Assembly: GCF_023898865.1 (NCBI RefSeq)
Contig: NZ_JAGSOV010000060.1
Span: forward strand, 1 to 64,000
Source of the DNA: Pseudonocardia humida
GTDB lineage: Bacteria > Actinomycetota > Actinomycetes > Mycobacteriales > Pseudonocardiaceae
DNA length: 64,000 nucleotides
Reading direction: 5' to 3'
In this document: positions 8,334 to 17,546 of the stretch, piece by piece
Layout: each line of letters starts with the position of its first letter
Numbering within the stretch: position 1 is the stretch's first letter
Notes under the pieces: model-generated
Seen by the model: the letters and a program-made list of their open reading frames with translations, nothing else
Databases searched by the model: none
Told to the model about the DNA's origin: nothing
Program-made: the position numbers and the translations under genes

Positions 8334-9979
8334 CCACCGTGATAGCTGATCACCGCTCGCCTGGCCGCCCCAGCGTGGTGACCGAGGCCCTGACCGGGGT
8401 TTCTGGCCTGGTGCGGCTGATCGCGCGCCGTGATCGGGCGGTGCTGGGGCTCTGGGTGCTCGCGACGGTCGGGCTGCTGGCCGGCGCTGCGGCGAGCACG
8501 GCGTCCACCTATCCCAGCCCGCAGGCCCGCGCCGACCGCTACGACCAGATCCTGGCCGTGCCGACCTTCCTGGTGTTCCAGAGCCGGGCCTTCGACGACG
8601 GCGTCGGCGCACTGGCCGCGCAGCAGGCGTTCGGCGGGACGACGATCCTCGCGGCCCTCGGGGCGGCACTGCTGGTCGTGCGGCACACCCGTGGCGAGGA
8701 GGAGTCGGGGCGCCGTGAGCTGCTCGGGTCCACCGTGGTCGGGCGGCAGGCGCCGCTGGCCGCGATCCTGGCGGTGACGCTCGCCGCGGGTGTCCTGATC
8801 GGGGTTCTCGGCAGCGCCGCGTTGATCTCGTCCGGGCTGCCCGCTACCGGTGCCGTCGCCCTCGGGACAGTGGCCTGCGGCGCGGCGTGGATCGGCGCGG
8901 GGATGGGCGCGGTCGCCGCGCAGCTCACCACCCGGCCGGCGCTGGCCGCGATCGGCGCCCTCGGCACGTTCGTCGTGCTGCACTACCTGCGCGGGCTCGT
9001 CCACCTGGGCGGCGACCGCCTCGCATGGCTGGGCTGGTTGATCCCCAACGGCTGGCTGGAGCAGGTGCGCCCGTTCGCCGACGAGCGCTGGTGGCCGCTG
9101 GCGCTCGTCGCCGCCCTCACCGCTGCGCTCGTCGCCGGTGCAGGCGCGCTCTCCGCACGACGCGACCTCGGAGCGGCCCTCGTCGCGCCCCGTCGCGGAC
9201 CCGCGACCGCAGTCCCCGCGCTGCGCGACCCGCTGCGGCTGGCGTGGCACCTGCACCGCGGCAGCATCCTCGCGTGGTCGCTCGGTCTCGCCGCGATCGG
9301 CTCGGCCATGGGCGCGGCCGGTTCCGCGGCGGTGGCCGACTACGCCGATCTGGCCTGGGTCGCCGACTACGCATCGGCATTGCGGCTGTCCGATCCCGCC
9401 GACGCGTTCTTCGTCTACGTCGTGTTCGTGTTCGTCTTCGTCACCGCAGGGCACGCGGTGTTCCTCACCCTGCGACTGCGGACCGACGAGGCGTCCGGCC
9501 TCGCGGAGAGCCTGCTCGCCACGCCGACCAGCCGAGCCCGCTGGGCCGCCGGGCACCTCGGGGTGGCGCTCCTGGCGCCGGTGCTGCTGCAGACCTCGCT
9601 CGGTGTCGGACTCGGTGTCGGGGCCGGGGCGGCTACCGGTGATCTCGCTGGTGAACTCACCCGAGGCCTCGGGCTCGCGCTCCCGCTGGTCCCGGCCGTC
9701 TGGGTGCTCGTCGGGGTGACCGTGGCCGCATTCGGGGCCGTGTCCCGGACCGCCCCGGTCCTCGGCTGGCTGGCCATCGGCATCGGCATCGGCGCCGAGA
9801 TCGCCGTCAAGGCTGGAGTACTGCCCGAGGCCGTCTACCGCGCCGTCTCCCCGTTCTCGCACGTCAGCGCCTACTACCGACCGACGCCACTGGTCTACAT
9901 CGGGCTCGTCATCATCGCAGGGGCGCTGATCGCAGCAGGCATAGCCTTGCTCCAGCGACGCGATGTCCTACCGGAATGA
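8330..9979 (+). CDS. ABC transporter permease, polyketide-antibiotic exporter type
   Basis: This 549-residue, very hydrophobic protein has about twelve membrane segments in two similar halves. Examples are [15 protein letters not shown] near residue 40 and ITG-type helices near the C-terminus ([16 protein letters not shown]). Between the halves a charged loop contains REELLGS-like sequence ([16 protein letters not shown]), which recurs in the second half as [17 protein letters not shown]. That duplicated layout is known from actinomycete exporters of tetronasin-type and other polyketides. The ATG overlaps the ATPase stop. Two ATPases plus two such permease molecules, or one long permease, would form the pump. 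The substrate cannot be read from sequence. Confidence 0.85.
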   Translation: MTTVIADHRSPGRPSVVTEALTGVSGLVRLIARRDRAVLGLWVLATVGLLAGAAASTASTYPSPQARADRYDQILAVPTFLVFQSRAFDDGVGALAAQQAFGGTTILAALGAALLVVRHTRGEEESGRRELLGSTVVGRQAPLAAILAVTLAAGVLIGVLGSAALISSGLPATGAVALGTVACGAAWIGAGMGAVAAQLTTRPALAAIGALGTFVVLHYLRGLVHLGGDRLAWLGWLIPNGWLEQVRPFADERWWPLALVAALTAALVAGAGALSARRDLGAALVAPRRGPATAVPALRDPLRLAWHLHRGSILAWSLGLAAIGSAMGAAGSAAVADYADLAWVADYASALRLSDPADAFFVYVVFVFVFVTAGHAVFLTLRLRTDEASGLAESLLATPTSRARWAAGHLGVALLAPVLLQTSLGVGLGVGAGAATGDLAGELTRGLGLALPLVPAVWVLVGVTVAAFGAVSRTAPVLGWLAIGIGIGAEIAVKAGVLPEAVYRAVSPFSHVSAYYRPTPLVYIGLVIIAGALIAAGIALLQRRDVLPE

Positions 9980-10149
9980 TCGGATCTGCCGCTCGTGACG
10001 AGCTGATGCTGTCTCCGTTCGAGTCGGTTGCCGGAGGAACTCGACACGTCGCACGCGATGCCAAGCCGCAGCGGTGGGGTCGGCACCACGCGGCGGGTGG
10101 CGGCGCCGGCGCAACCACAACAGCGCGGCGCGACCACCTCGCCCGACTC

Positions 10150-10320
10150 CACCGCCGAACCGCCGCCCGCGCACGTGGTGGACCCGACCGGCGCGGGCGA
10201 CGCCTTCGACGCAGGGGCGCTCGTGGCGTGACTTACCGGGTCCGGCCCGGCGGCCGCCCTGGAAGCGGGCTGCGCCGCCGCGGCGGCGGCGGTGGGCCGC
10301 CTGGGCGCGCGGCCGAGCTG
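10150..10320 (+). pseudogene. C-terminal remnant of a PfkB family sugar kinase
   Basis: The plus strand reads VVDPTGAGDAFDAGALVA, the signature 2 of PfkB kinases with the anion hole GAGD. A stop codon and frame change follow, and then the expected helix (AAALEAGCAAAAAAVGRLGA). The rest of the kinase is missing. The 170 bases before it, from the permease stop, contain nothing recognisable. Confidence 0.5.
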
Positions 10321-10380
10321 AGCCGCAGCATGGTGGCTTTGCGCCGGTTCAACCGGAGTATGGCCACCATGCTGCGGTTC
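10320..10380. repeat. Long two-tier inverted repeat (hairpin) after the dehalogenase gene
   Basis: CCGCAGCATGGTGGC at 10323-10337 is perfectly repeated in inverse at 10363-10377. Inside the loop, CCGGTT and AACCGG form a second perfect stem around 10344-10356. It sits 18 bases past the stop of the minus-strand haloacid dehalogenase gene, so it could end that transcript. There is no T-run. Its size and nested form are more like a mobile palindrome of the REP type. Confidence 0.6.
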
Positions 10381-10395
10381 GCGAGGGCGGGGCCG

Positions 10396-11118
10396 TCAGC
10401 AGCCCAGGACCGTGGCCAGCTCGCCGGCATCGCGCACGGCGAGGTCGGCCGGCGTGTGCGCCGCACGGTCGGCGGCTCGGTGCGGGCCCTTCTCGCCCGG
10501 GCGTTCGAGGAACGCGGTGCGCAGCCCGGCGTCCCGCGCCCCCTCGATGTCCCACGCGTGGCAGGCGACCATCAGCATCCGGCCGGGAGGCACGTCGAGC
10601 AGGCAGGCCGCCGTCCGGTAGACCGCCGGATCGGGTTTGTAGGTCCGGGCGAGCTCGGACGACACGATGGCGTCGAAACGCAGGCCCGCACCCTTGACGA
10701 GGTGCGTGAGCAGCGCGAACCCGCCATTGGATAGCGCAACGACCAGGTAGCGGCGGCGCAGCCGGGCCACGGCGTCGGCGACGTCGTCCCATGCGGGAAG
10801 GCGGTACCGGCAACGCACCAGCTGCCGCCGGATGGACTCGTCGCAGCGATCGGCCACGCCGAACCGCTCCAGGACGTCGTCGAGCGACTCGCGGTGGAGC
10901 GTGTCGAGCGGGGTCCACCGACGTCCGTCGCTACGTACCTCGGCCATCGACGGGAGGTACCGGTCGCGCCAGGCACCGGTCAGCGCCTCGGCATCGACGT
11001 CGATCCCACGCGCCGCGGTGATCTCGACGACCTGCCGGGTGATCCCGGTCCACCAGTCGACGCACGTGCCGAAGACGTCGAAGGCCAGCACCTCGACTCC
11101 GTCGGACAGTCCGGTCAT
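10396..11118 (-). CDS. Haloacid dehalogenase, type II (HAD superfamily)
   Basis: The 240-residue protein shows HAD motif I FDVFGTCVD with nucleophile Asp14, motif II ALSNGG, motif III Lys in YKPDPAVY, and motif IV ACHAWDIEGA. Family knowledge: L-2-haloacid dehalogenases form an ester on the aspartate and release halide. The classical SSNGFD of that family is replaced here by ACHAWD. This keeps the Asp but loses the Ser and Asn, a variation also seen in many annotated members. The ATG at 11118 overlaps the stop of the FlK-like gene (ATGA). It is the last gene of a three-gene operon whose middle gene suggests fluoroacetate as the physiological substrate. Confidence 0.87.
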   Translation of the reverse strand: MTGLSDGVEVLAFDVFGTCVDWWTGITRQVVEITAARGIDVDAEALTGAWRDRYLPSMAEVRSDGRRWTPLDTLHRESLDDVLERFGVADRCDESIRRQLVRCRYRLPAWDDVADAVARLRRRYLVVALSNGGFALLTHLVKGAGLRFDAIVSSELARTYKPDPAVYRTAACLLDVPPGRMLMVACHAWDIEGARDAGLRTAFLERPGEKGPHRAADRAAHTPADLAVRDAGELATVLGC

Positions 11119-11546
11119 GATCGCGCCTCCGCGGCGGACGCGCGGCCGGTCAGCCCACGGTCGAAGCGCTTCCGGTCGATCACCGCGCGGTCGTGCGTGC
11201 CGCGGCAGACCACGCCGGCGTCGTCGCGCGCCTCGACGGCGAAGCAGAGCCGGCGACCGTCGAGGTGCGTCAGCGTGGCCGACACGTGGACGGTGGCGCC
11301 GGGCGGCGTTGGGGCCTCGTGCGAGAGGTCCACGTGGACGCCCACGGTCTGCTCGCCCGCGTCGAGGTGCTCGGCCAGCGCGCGCATGCATGTCCACTCG
11401 ACGATGCCGACGAGGTAGCCGGTGGCGAGCACCTCGGGCATCTCCCGGAAGTCGTCCGACTCCGGGAGCAGGTGCGGGACCGTTCGCTCCGGGGGAACCC
11501 GGTAGGCCAAGGCGCCGTGGAGGCCGGCGCGCAGCGTGGCCCTCAC
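11115..11546 (-). CDS. FlK-like fluoroacetyl-CoA thioesterase family protein
   Basis: The 143-residue hotdog-fold protein lines up without gaps with Streptomyces cattleya FlK as I remember it. The FlK catalytic residues Thr42, Glu50 and His76 fall at exactly the same numbers here (ATGYLVGIVEW, LSHEAPTPPG), as does Arg120 (GTHDRAVI). Of the hydrophobic lid residues, Val23, Leu26 and Phe33 are kept, but Phe36, important for choosing fluorinated substrates, is Met. FlK hydrolyses fluoroacetyl-CoA and so blocks entry of fluoroacetate into the citrate cycle. The GTG start overlaps the regulator's stop (GTGA), and the stop overlaps the dehalogenase start. The family is strongly supported; exact substrate is inference. 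Confidence 0.88.
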   Translation of the reverse strand: MRATLRAGLHGALAYRVPPERTVPHLLPESDDFREMPEVLATGYLVGIVEWTCMRALAEHLDAGEQTVGVHVDLSHEAPTPPGATVHVSATLTHLDGRRLCFAVEARDDAGVVCRGTHDRAVIDRKRFDRGLTGRASAAEARS

Positions 11547-12241
11547 GATGCGCCCCGGCTCAAGTCGACCTGTAACCAGTCACCGAGCCCGCGCCGCCCT
11601 GTTGCGGTCAGCCGCACGACGCGGCTCGCCTCGGACAGGCGCACCCAGTCCAGCTCGATCAACCGGCTCGTCACGGCGGCGCCGAGGCTGCCCGCAAGGT
11701 GGTTGCGTCGCTCGCTCCAGTCCATGCAGCGGCGGGCCAGCGGGCGGCGCAGGCGTTCGAGCTGCTCGATCCGGACGCCGATCTGCGCCAGCACGGCTGG
11801 CGCCGCGGCGGTCACGGCGTAGCCGCGGGCCTCCGCGACGAGCACCCCGCGGTCGGCCAGCGCCTCCGTGATCGCGACGCCGACGGTGCCCGCCAGGTGG
11901 TCGTAGCACATCCGCGCCCGCCGCAGGTTCTGCCCGCGCACGGCCGCCCGCAGCGAGGTCACCCGTTCGGGCGGTGCGAGCAGCAGCAGCCCTTCGATGG
12001 CGTCCGCGACGGCGTTCGCCAGCCGGAACAACCGCTGCCGGCCGGCCGCCTCGACGACGAGCAGCCCGCCCTCGACGAGCTTGCGCAGGTGCGAGCTGGC
12101 CAGCGATGCGGACACCCCGGCGACGTCGGCGAGCGTCGACGCCGACATCGGACGCCCGCCGAGCAGCGCCAGCAGCATCGCGACGCGCGTCCGGTCGGCG
12201 AGCAGCGACCCGATCCGTGCGAGGTCCGTCTCTCCCGTCAC
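11543..12241 (-). CDS. ArsR/SmtB-type winged-helix regulator of the thioesterase-dehalogenase operon
   Basis: The protein, about 232 residues from the GTG at 12241, begins LARIGSLLADRTRVAMLLAL and has a winged helix (STLADVAGVSASLASSHLRK then LVEGGLLVV). A long C-terminal half follows, with a second helix-turn-helix-like segment (TSRLIELDWVRLSEASRVV). The GTG was chosen because protein-like sequence starts there, and family members begin just ahead of the IGSLL helix. The two-part layout is that of ArsR proteins that sense organic ligands; no metal-binding cysteine pair is visible. It is first in the operon, so it probably controls itself and both enzymes. Confidence 0.8.
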   Translation of the reverse strand: MTGETDLARIGSLLADRTRVAMLLALLGGRPMSASTLADVAGVSASLASSHLRKLVEGGLLVVEAAGRQRLFRLANAVADAIEGLLLLAPPERVTSLRAAVRGQNLRRARMCYDHLAGTVGVAITEALADRGVLVAEARGYAVTAAAPAVLAQIGVRIEQLERLRRPLARRCMDWSERRNHLAGSLGAAVTSRLIELDWVRLSEASRVVRLTATGRRGLGDWLQVDLSRGAS

Positions 12242-12299
12242 GGGATCGAACTTAACCGCCGGATGCTTGAACGCCCGTTGAAGTGTGCTGGTCAGCCGT

Positions 12300-12450
12300 C
12301 GATGACGGGTTGCTCGCGCTGCTCGATCTCGCGCCGGTCGGGCCGGTAGCGGTTGGCCTTCTCGGTCTTCTTCGGCAGGCGGTCGGCGACGAGCACGGCC
12401 ACCCACGGTAGCGAGATCGACAGCACGAGCATCGCCCGCCCACCCGGGGG
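12300..12450 (-). pseudogene. C-terminal fragment of a small membrane protein
   Basis: The minus-strand frame reads AMLVLSISLPWVAVLVADRL followed by KKTEKANRYRPD and ends EQREQPVIDG. One hydrophobic helix followed by a basic tail is the pattern of short actinobacterial DUF3099-type proteins. The usual first half is missing. It may be a remnant, or a very small gene with an uncertain start. Confidence 0.35.
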
Positions 12451-12649
12451 CGTGGTCAACCGGGCTCGATCCTCGGCCGTCCGGGCTGCTGTCTTGCCGG
12501 AGTTTGCCGGAACCGCACCCACTCTCGAATCTGAAGCCGCGAACCGCGGTGGGTTCGTGCTTGAGAACGTTCAGTGAGGCTGAACCCGCCCGGGAACGCG
12601 GCTGGTAGGTGCGCGCATTTGTTCGTTGCGAGTGCGTGTGCCGCCGAGG

Positions 12650-12850
12650 GCGGGTTCGCGACCGAGCCCGAGCTCGGGGTGGCGATGCTCAACCGCGCCT
12701 ACCAGGCCCGAGCCCTGACCAGCAGTTCGTGGGTGACCGTGGACGAGGCCTACGGCCAGAACCCCGCCTTCCGCGACTGGCTGAGCGCGCGGGAGATCCC
12801 GTTCGTGTTGGCCGCCCGCAACGACGACCCGCTGACCGAGGCTAGGACGA
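12650..12850 (+). pseudogene. Internal fragment of an IS701-type DDE transposase
   Basis: The frame gives ATEPELGVAMLNRAYQARAL with a leading Phe, then VTVDEAYGQNPAFRDWL and IPFVLAARNDD. The same block is present in the transposase remnant at 29,656-30,775 (VAADEAYGQDYKFRTW). Neither the N-terminus nor the C-terminus is present. Confidence 0.6.
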
Positions 12851-12910
12851 CGCGCACCACGTATGGCCCATGCGAGCAGGTCCACCTGCTTGGACCAGCC
12901 GCCTGACCTG

Positions 12911-12935
12911 GGTGCCCCCGGGGAGGTTCGGACAG
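12911..12935 (-). repeat. 25-bp repeat, copy 1 of an inverted pair
   Basis: This 25-base sequence is the exact reverse complement of 18,682-18,706. The two copies bracket a 5.8-kb stretch rich in transposase and gene fragments. They could be ends of a mobile or composite element. The next 700 bases (12,936-13,644) contain no gene I can support. Confidence 0.6.
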
Positions 12936-13644
12936 GTTCTGCGACGGACCACGCTCGGGGGATGTTGATTGCGACCGGACGGATCGGGGTACCGCGACGT
13001 CGCCGTCAGGTTCCTCCGGCAGTTCCAGGGGCGTTGCCTTGACAAGCTGCCACGCGGTGCGGCGAGACACGGCGGTCGTGCGAGTGCTGTTCGACGGCGC
13101 CCACCGGGCCGAGCTGGTCAACATCTGACTGGGCGATGTGGTAGCCGGCAGGGGGCGCGGGCCCCGGATGGGAGCAGCACCCGCTGGTGATCGGGCGGAC
13201 GAGCTGGACGGCGTCATCTGGATGACGCGTGGGCGGGGGATCGGCGCCCGGCGGGGACGACGAGACACCCGCCCGGATCACACAACTCCGGGCGGCTCGG
13301 GTTGCGGGTTCAACGGGGTTCCGGCGGATGTCATGGCGACCTCCCTCTCTCGACGGCTGTCGCAAGCCTGAGCTGCCCGATCCGGCGCGGGTAGCGGGGT
13401 GATCCCGGACGACCTGGGCGCCGTGCAAGGATCATCTCGATCCGGGCCGCGCTGCTGCATCGGGCTCGACCCTGCCTCCTCCGCGGGCGAGCACGTTCTC
13501 GGTGGCGAGCCGGATCACGGCTGAGCTCCACGCTCGGCTTGCCACCGAAGCCGGCACGGTGGAGGTGACCAGCCGAGCCGCAGCACCACACCGTCTCCGC
13601 CGCGTCCCGTACGAGCCCGTACCACAGGTTCCAGTAGCCGAAGT

Positions 13645-14093
13645 TCAAGGCAGGCGGGGGTCCCCACCCAGGTTGCCGACGATTCGCCGAAGCACGTCGA
13701 TCGTGGTGGCGTACTCGTCGTCGCTGATGCCGCTGAGCATGTCGCGATGCGTCCGGCCGTTGCTGTCACGAGCCGCCGCCAGCCGCTCCGTCCCGGTCGC
13801 GGTGATCGCGACCGACTCACCGTCGGCGACGGCCCGGCCCGCAGCGATTAACCGGTCGAGCTCGTCGACGAATCGCGGCCCTCCTCATTGTCGCTGTAGG
13901 GGGTGAGTTCCTCAACCAGACCGGCCCGCCTCCAGGAGCGGGAGGTATCGGCGAGCCGGTTGAGGATCCACCACTGGGGTTGCGAGAGGTCGTTGGCCGC
14001 GAGGCTGCCGCGGATGCTGTCGGCCACGCGCCGGTAGGCCTCGCCGCTCCAGCCGGTGGCCGCGGCCACCTCAGGTGAGGTGTCCGGTCCCAA
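13645..14093 (-). pseudogene. Frameshifted MarR-type regulator
   Basis: The first frame, from about 14,093, reads YRRVADSIRGSLAANDLSQP then QWWILNRLADTS, a MarR-like N-terminal helix and wing approach. Near 13,880 the frame changes, and the next frame gives FVDELDRLIAAGRAVADGES and ITATGTERLAAARD, the usual C-terminal half, ending at a TGA at 13,645. The two halves fit one protein of about 145 residues, so a single frameshift probably inactivated it. No target gene is next to it. Confidence 0.55.
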
Positions 14094-14301
14094 GGGTCAA
14101 GCTCAGTGGCCAGCGCGGCACCGTCGGGGTGCCCATGCGTGGCCGACGTGCACGACCAGCGGGCCGCGGTGGGTGGTGGACCAGGACCGGTTGGGCATGG
14201 CGGCACCGTGCACCTCAGCCGGTGCTGTGGTGCAGCGTGCACACCGAGCGGCACGGCACCTGGGTGCAGCGCCGGCTCAACCCCGCGGCTTCGAGTCCCG
14301 G

Positions 14302-14520
14302 GTGACAGGGGTGTCTGTGCACGACGGCCGGCTGTCCTGGACGGTGTGGGCCCGCCGGGACGGCTGGGACCACTCGGACCCGAAGCGGATGCGCGGCAGC
14401 GTGCGCATCGACCCGCGGGACGTGCTGTTCGGCCCGCTGCGCTATCAGCAGGTGAAGATCGGGGAGCGCGTCACCGCGGTGGTGCGCATGCCGGCCCCCG
14501 TCGTGCCGGGGGCGTGGTGA
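14302..14520 (+). CDS. Short hypothetical protein, possibly a remnant
   Basis: From the GTG at 14,302 there are 72 protein-like residues with SVHDGRLSWTVWARRDGW and VLFGPLRYQQVKIGERVTAV. I do not recognise it. Sequence upstream in other frames is also partly protein-like, so the N-terminal part may have been lost through a frameshift. No ribosome binding site is visible. Confidence 0.3.
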   Translation: MTGVSVHDGRLSWTVWARRDGWDHSDPKRMRGSVRIDPRDVLFGPLRYQQVKIGERVTAVVRMPAPVVPGAW

Positions 14521-14664
14521 CCGCGGCGAGCGTGGCACAGCCGGTCACGGCGGCCCTGTCCCGAGTGGGGCTGAGTCGGGCGAGCTGCTCCCGCCGCGGG
14601 TGTGGCGCGTGTCGGTCGTGGTGGCGGGCGGGACCGTTCATCCGATGGGGCATGATCATCGATC

Positions 14665-15402
14665 GTGCGGGGTTTCCGGGTCCGTCGGTGGACGATCGTC
14701 GTCGCAGTAGTCGTGATGGCGTTGCCGCTCGCGGCGTTCGGCGTATGGCAGGTCGCGAGCGCGCGCAGCTTCCAGTTCTTCGGCGGCCTGACGAGGGCCG
14801 TCGCAACGGACGAGAAGGTCGTCGCGCTCACCTTCGACGACGGCCCGGACCCGGCCGGCGCCGCGGAGCTGCTCGCTGTGCTCGCCGAACGCCGCGTGAG
14901 CGCCACGTTCTACCTGATCGGCCGGGACATCGAGGAGAACCCGAGCCTGGCCCGCGACATCGCGTCGGCGGGCCACGAGATCGGCAACCACACGTACTCG
15001 CACGAGCGGATGGTGTTCATCAGCCCCGGCTTCGCCGCCGAGGAGGTAGAGCGCACCGACCGCCTAATCCGCGATACCGGCTACACCGGCGACATCACTT
15101 TCCGCCCGCCGAACGGCAAGAAACTGCTCGTGCTTCCGCACTACCTCTCCGCCCACGACCGCAAGACGGTCATGTGGGACGTGGAGCCGAACTCGTTCCC
15201 CGAGGTCGACCGCAGCGCCGAGGCCATCACCGATCACACCGTCGCGCGCGTCCGGCCAGGCTCGATCATCCTGCTGCACGGCATGTACCCGGACCATGAG
15301 GAGACCCGCAAGGCGGTGGGCCCCATCATCGACCGCCTCCGGGCGCAGGGCTACCGCTTCACCACCGTGTCCGAACTGCTCACCCTCGGTCCAGCCCGCT
15401 GA
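14665..15402 (+). CDS. Polysaccharide (peptidoglycan/chitin) deacetylase, NodB domain
   Basis: The 245-residue protein starts at GTG 14,665 with a basic end and a hydrophobic helix (WTIVVAVVVMALPLAAFGVW). It is therefore membrane-anchored or secreted. The NodB domain follows: motif 1 TFDDGPD with catalytic base and metal Asp, motif 2 HTYSHE with the metal histidines, motif 3 RPPNG, motif 4 WDVEP and motif 5 LLHGMYP. All five catalytic motifs are present, so a metal-dependent de-N-acetylase acting on wall or chitin-like glycans is expected. It stands alone. The next 270 bases contain no supported gene. Confidence 0.92.
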   Translation: MRGFRVRRWTIVVAVVVMALPLAAFGVWQVASARSFQFFGGLTRAVATDEKVVALTFDDGPDPAGAAELLAVLAERRVSATFYLIGRDIEENPSLARDIASAGHEIGNHTYSHERMVFISPGFAAEEVERTDRLIRDTGYTGDITFRPPNGKKLLVLPHYLSAHDRKTVMWDVEPNSFPEVDRSAEAITDHTVARVRPGSIILLHGMYPDHEETRKAVGPIIDRLRAQGYRFTTVSELLTLGPAR

Positions 15403-15669
15403 GCCGGTGTCGATCTGACCGATGCACGGCTCGGCTTCCGGTCGGATCGGTATCGCTGGCACAGCAAGCATCGACCGGCACAGTGAGGGAAGGCCGCCAT
15501 ACCGACCCGCTGCGCCAGCTCACCGACCTCTGAGCGTGCCGTGCTGGAGGCCAAGTACCACGACGACTACCAGGCGTTCGGTATGCGGCAAGGCGGGCTG
15601 GGCCGGTCGGTATACCCGGGGATCTTGCCGGTCACGCGTCCCGGACGACGTGCGGTTCCCGCTCGGTGT

Positions 15670-16095
15670 TCACCCGGTGCGCCGGGTCTGCCGGAGCCGC
15701 ACGAGCCTGCCGGCCAGCGCGCTGCCGAAGCCCAGGAAGGCCACCAGCCCGAGCACGGCGACCATCGGGAGCCCACACACGCGGCGGTTGACGGCGGCGA
15801 TCGTGACGCCGCCGCCGAGCATGGCGCTGGTCAACACCGGCAGCAGGGCACCGAGCACCGCCAGTACCGCGAGCGGGAGCAGACGCAGCGCGACCGCCCA
15901 GCCGGGGCTGGTGCGCCGGCGTGCCGCCCATCGGGGGGAGCGCCATAGCACCAGTCCCACCACCGGCAGCACCGCGGCGCTCAGCACCAGCAGGACGGTG
16001 TTGATGGTGTCCCAGAGGTCCCCGAGGCCGGTCACGTCCTGGTGCGGTCCGCCGTCCAACGTGGTGATCGTGTTGTGCGTCAGCACTATCGGCGC
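15670..16095 (-). pseudogene. C-terminal membrane part of a serine hydrolase-like protein
   Basis: The minus-strand frame has LDGGPHQDVTGLGDLWDTIN followed by three hydrophobic segments (TVLLVLSAAVLPVVGLVLW, ALRLLPLAVLAVLGALLPVL, PMVAVLGLVAFLGFGSALA). Class C beta-lactamase-like proteins of actinomycetes often end this way. The catalytic domain that should precede it is absent and is replaced by transposase and sigma-factor fragments on the other strand. Confidence 0.4.
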
Positions 16096-16126
16096 TCCGA
16101 CCGTCGCGCAACCAGAAAGAGGCCAA

Positions 16127-16225
16127 CACCGCGCACGGCCGCCAGCGCGGGCGGGTGAGCGGGTCAACGCTGAGCTGAAGAACTGGCGGATCCTGCGCAA
16201 GATCCGCTCCTGTCCCAGCCGGGCT
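16127..16225 (+). pseudogene. C-terminal fragment of an IS5-type transposase
   Basis: The reading VNAELKNWRILRKIRSCPSR is the typical basic C-terminal end of IS5-family DDE transposases in actinomycetes. Nothing else of the element is visible. Confidence 0.55.
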
Positions 16226-16233
16226 AGAGCAGC

Positions 16234-16443
16234 GTGCTGGCCGCCGTGTGGAGCAGCCGCGCCGACGTGGAACCCGACCTGCCCCGCCGCGCCGCCGTTT
16301 CGGCTTACCTGCACGAGAAGGCGGGCGACCTCCCGACCGCGGCGCGGCTGTACGCCGACGCCGCCCGGTCCGCCCCCAAGCTCGCCGAACGCCACCACCT
16401 CGCCCGGCAGGCCGCACGGATCAGCCAGTCGCTCCGTGGGTGA
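16234..16443 (+). pseudogene. C-terminal fragment of an ECF sigma factor (DUF6596-type tail)
   Basis: The 69-residue frame contains AYLHEKAGDLPTAARLYADA and LAERHHLARQAARI. This matches the helical tail of SigJ/ECF41-like or DUF6596 sigma factors, in which helices of the form GD..AA..Y..A lead to an ..RA.R end. Regions sigma-2 and sigma-4 are missing, so it cannot function as a sigma factor. Confidence 0.5.
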
Positions 16444-16792
16444 CTGCGCGAACAGGCTGCGTGACCGGTTCGAGGGGCACGGTCCGGCTTCGCAGTTGGC
16501 GGTGCTCCCAGGGGCCACGCACCTCTTCGGGCTCGTCGCCCGGTGCCGGCGATCGTGCAGCACTTCCTCAACGCCGAGTAGGCTCATTCGCGAGCAATTA
16601 TCCTGATCCGAACGGTGGATTAGTGATCGCGTAGATGGTCTCGGTGCGCCATTGGCTACATGCCCGGTGCGCGGTCAACCGCAGGGCCCGCATTCTTAAG
16701 TCCGCGCTAAGGGAAGTGTGGTGGACTGTCCGAATCGGACGCTGATAGTGTGAACCGGTCCGCACGACCACTGCTGCCGTAGAAGGGGAACC

Positions 16793-17194
16793 GTGCGAAA
16801 GCTGAGTTTGATCACACTCCTCGTTCCGCTGATCCTGATCTGCTCTCCGGGTGTATCCGCTGCCCAGAGCGATGAGGCGGAAGCCCTCAGCGGGTCTCTC
16901 TGCCTCTATGAGCATGACGACTTCAAGGGCGGGAAGTGGTGCGTCGCAAGCCCTGCGTACCACGGCTGGAAGACGGACAACAACCTGTCCAACAACTACT
17001 GGACGGGTACCAGTCGCGCGGTAAACAACGGCGCCAGTTCGATGACTAATACCACGCTTTGCCATGCATGGCTCCATGACTCCTATAATCGGGGCGGCGA
17101 TGTCTACAACGCGCAGGCTAAGTCCCGGGATGCCGATCTGACGAACAACGGGATGGACAACAAGGTCTCCTCGCTTCACATTGACTGCAGGTAG
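16793..17194 (+). CDS. Secreted peptidase inhibitor family I36-like protein
   Basis: The 133-residue protein begins at GTG 16,793 behind GAAGGGGAACC. It has a clear Sec signal peptide: basic MRKL, hydrophobic LITLLVPLILICSP, and cleavage after a VSAAQS-like site. The mature part has CLYEHDDFKGGKWCVAS, then WTGTSRAVNNGASSMTNTTL and DNKVSSLHIDC. This is the Greek-key crystallin-like pattern of family I36, in which Streptomyces SMI inhibits metallopeptidases. Four cysteines suggest two disulfides. Base composition is less GC-rich than its surroundings. The inhibitor function is inferred from the fold; crystallin-like proteins of other roles are possible. Confidence 0.8.
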   Translation: MRKLSLITLLVPLILICSPGVSAAQSDEAEALSGSLCLYEHDDFKGGKWCVASPAYHGWKTDNNLSNNYWTGTSRAVNNGASSMTNTTLCHAWLHDSYNRGGDVYNAQAKSRDADLTNNGMDNKVSSLHIDCR

Positions 17195-17495
17195 CGCCCA
17201 GGTGCCGGGCATGACGCCGCTGCTCGCGTCGGCCATGCTGCCGCGGGTGCCGGCCTCGGCGGCGACCATTCGTGCCGCGTTGTCTACACGAGAGGCTGTC
17301 TACGCGAGTGACTGCCGATCACCCGCGGTGCTGTGAGCTGCGGAAATGAGGTAGGCAGTGAAGTGACCGTCCGAACTCGACGGACCGCAAGCGACCCGGT
17401 AAGCGCACCGGGCGACGACCACTGCGACACAACTTCACCCAGCTCGGCAGAACACCCACCACGCACCGAGCAACGCGGAGTGACCCGCTACGGAG

Positions 17496-17514
17496 CCCGG
17501 CCGTGACGGCCGGG
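17496..17514. terminator. GC hairpin near the I36 and IS5 genes
   Basis: CCCGGCC and GGCCGGG form a perfect 7-base stem around a 5-base loop. It lies between the secreted protein gene and the minus-strand IS5 remnant, about 30 bases past the latter's stop. No T-run follows. Nothing else is seen between 17,195 and 17,495. Confidence 0.4.
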
Positions 17515-17546
17515 AAGACGTTGAACCTTTCTCGCTAGCGAGTTGA

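Noticed and set aside
8300-9862. Long minus-strand open frame opposite the ABC permease
   Set aside because: It is the mirror of a GC-rich membrane gene, rich in Gly, Arg and Gln, without domains or a start signal.
10074-10697. Plus-strand frame of 207 codons across the PfkB remnant and dehalogenase
   Set aside because: Arg/Pro-rich shadow; only a short stretch in another frame is kinase-like.
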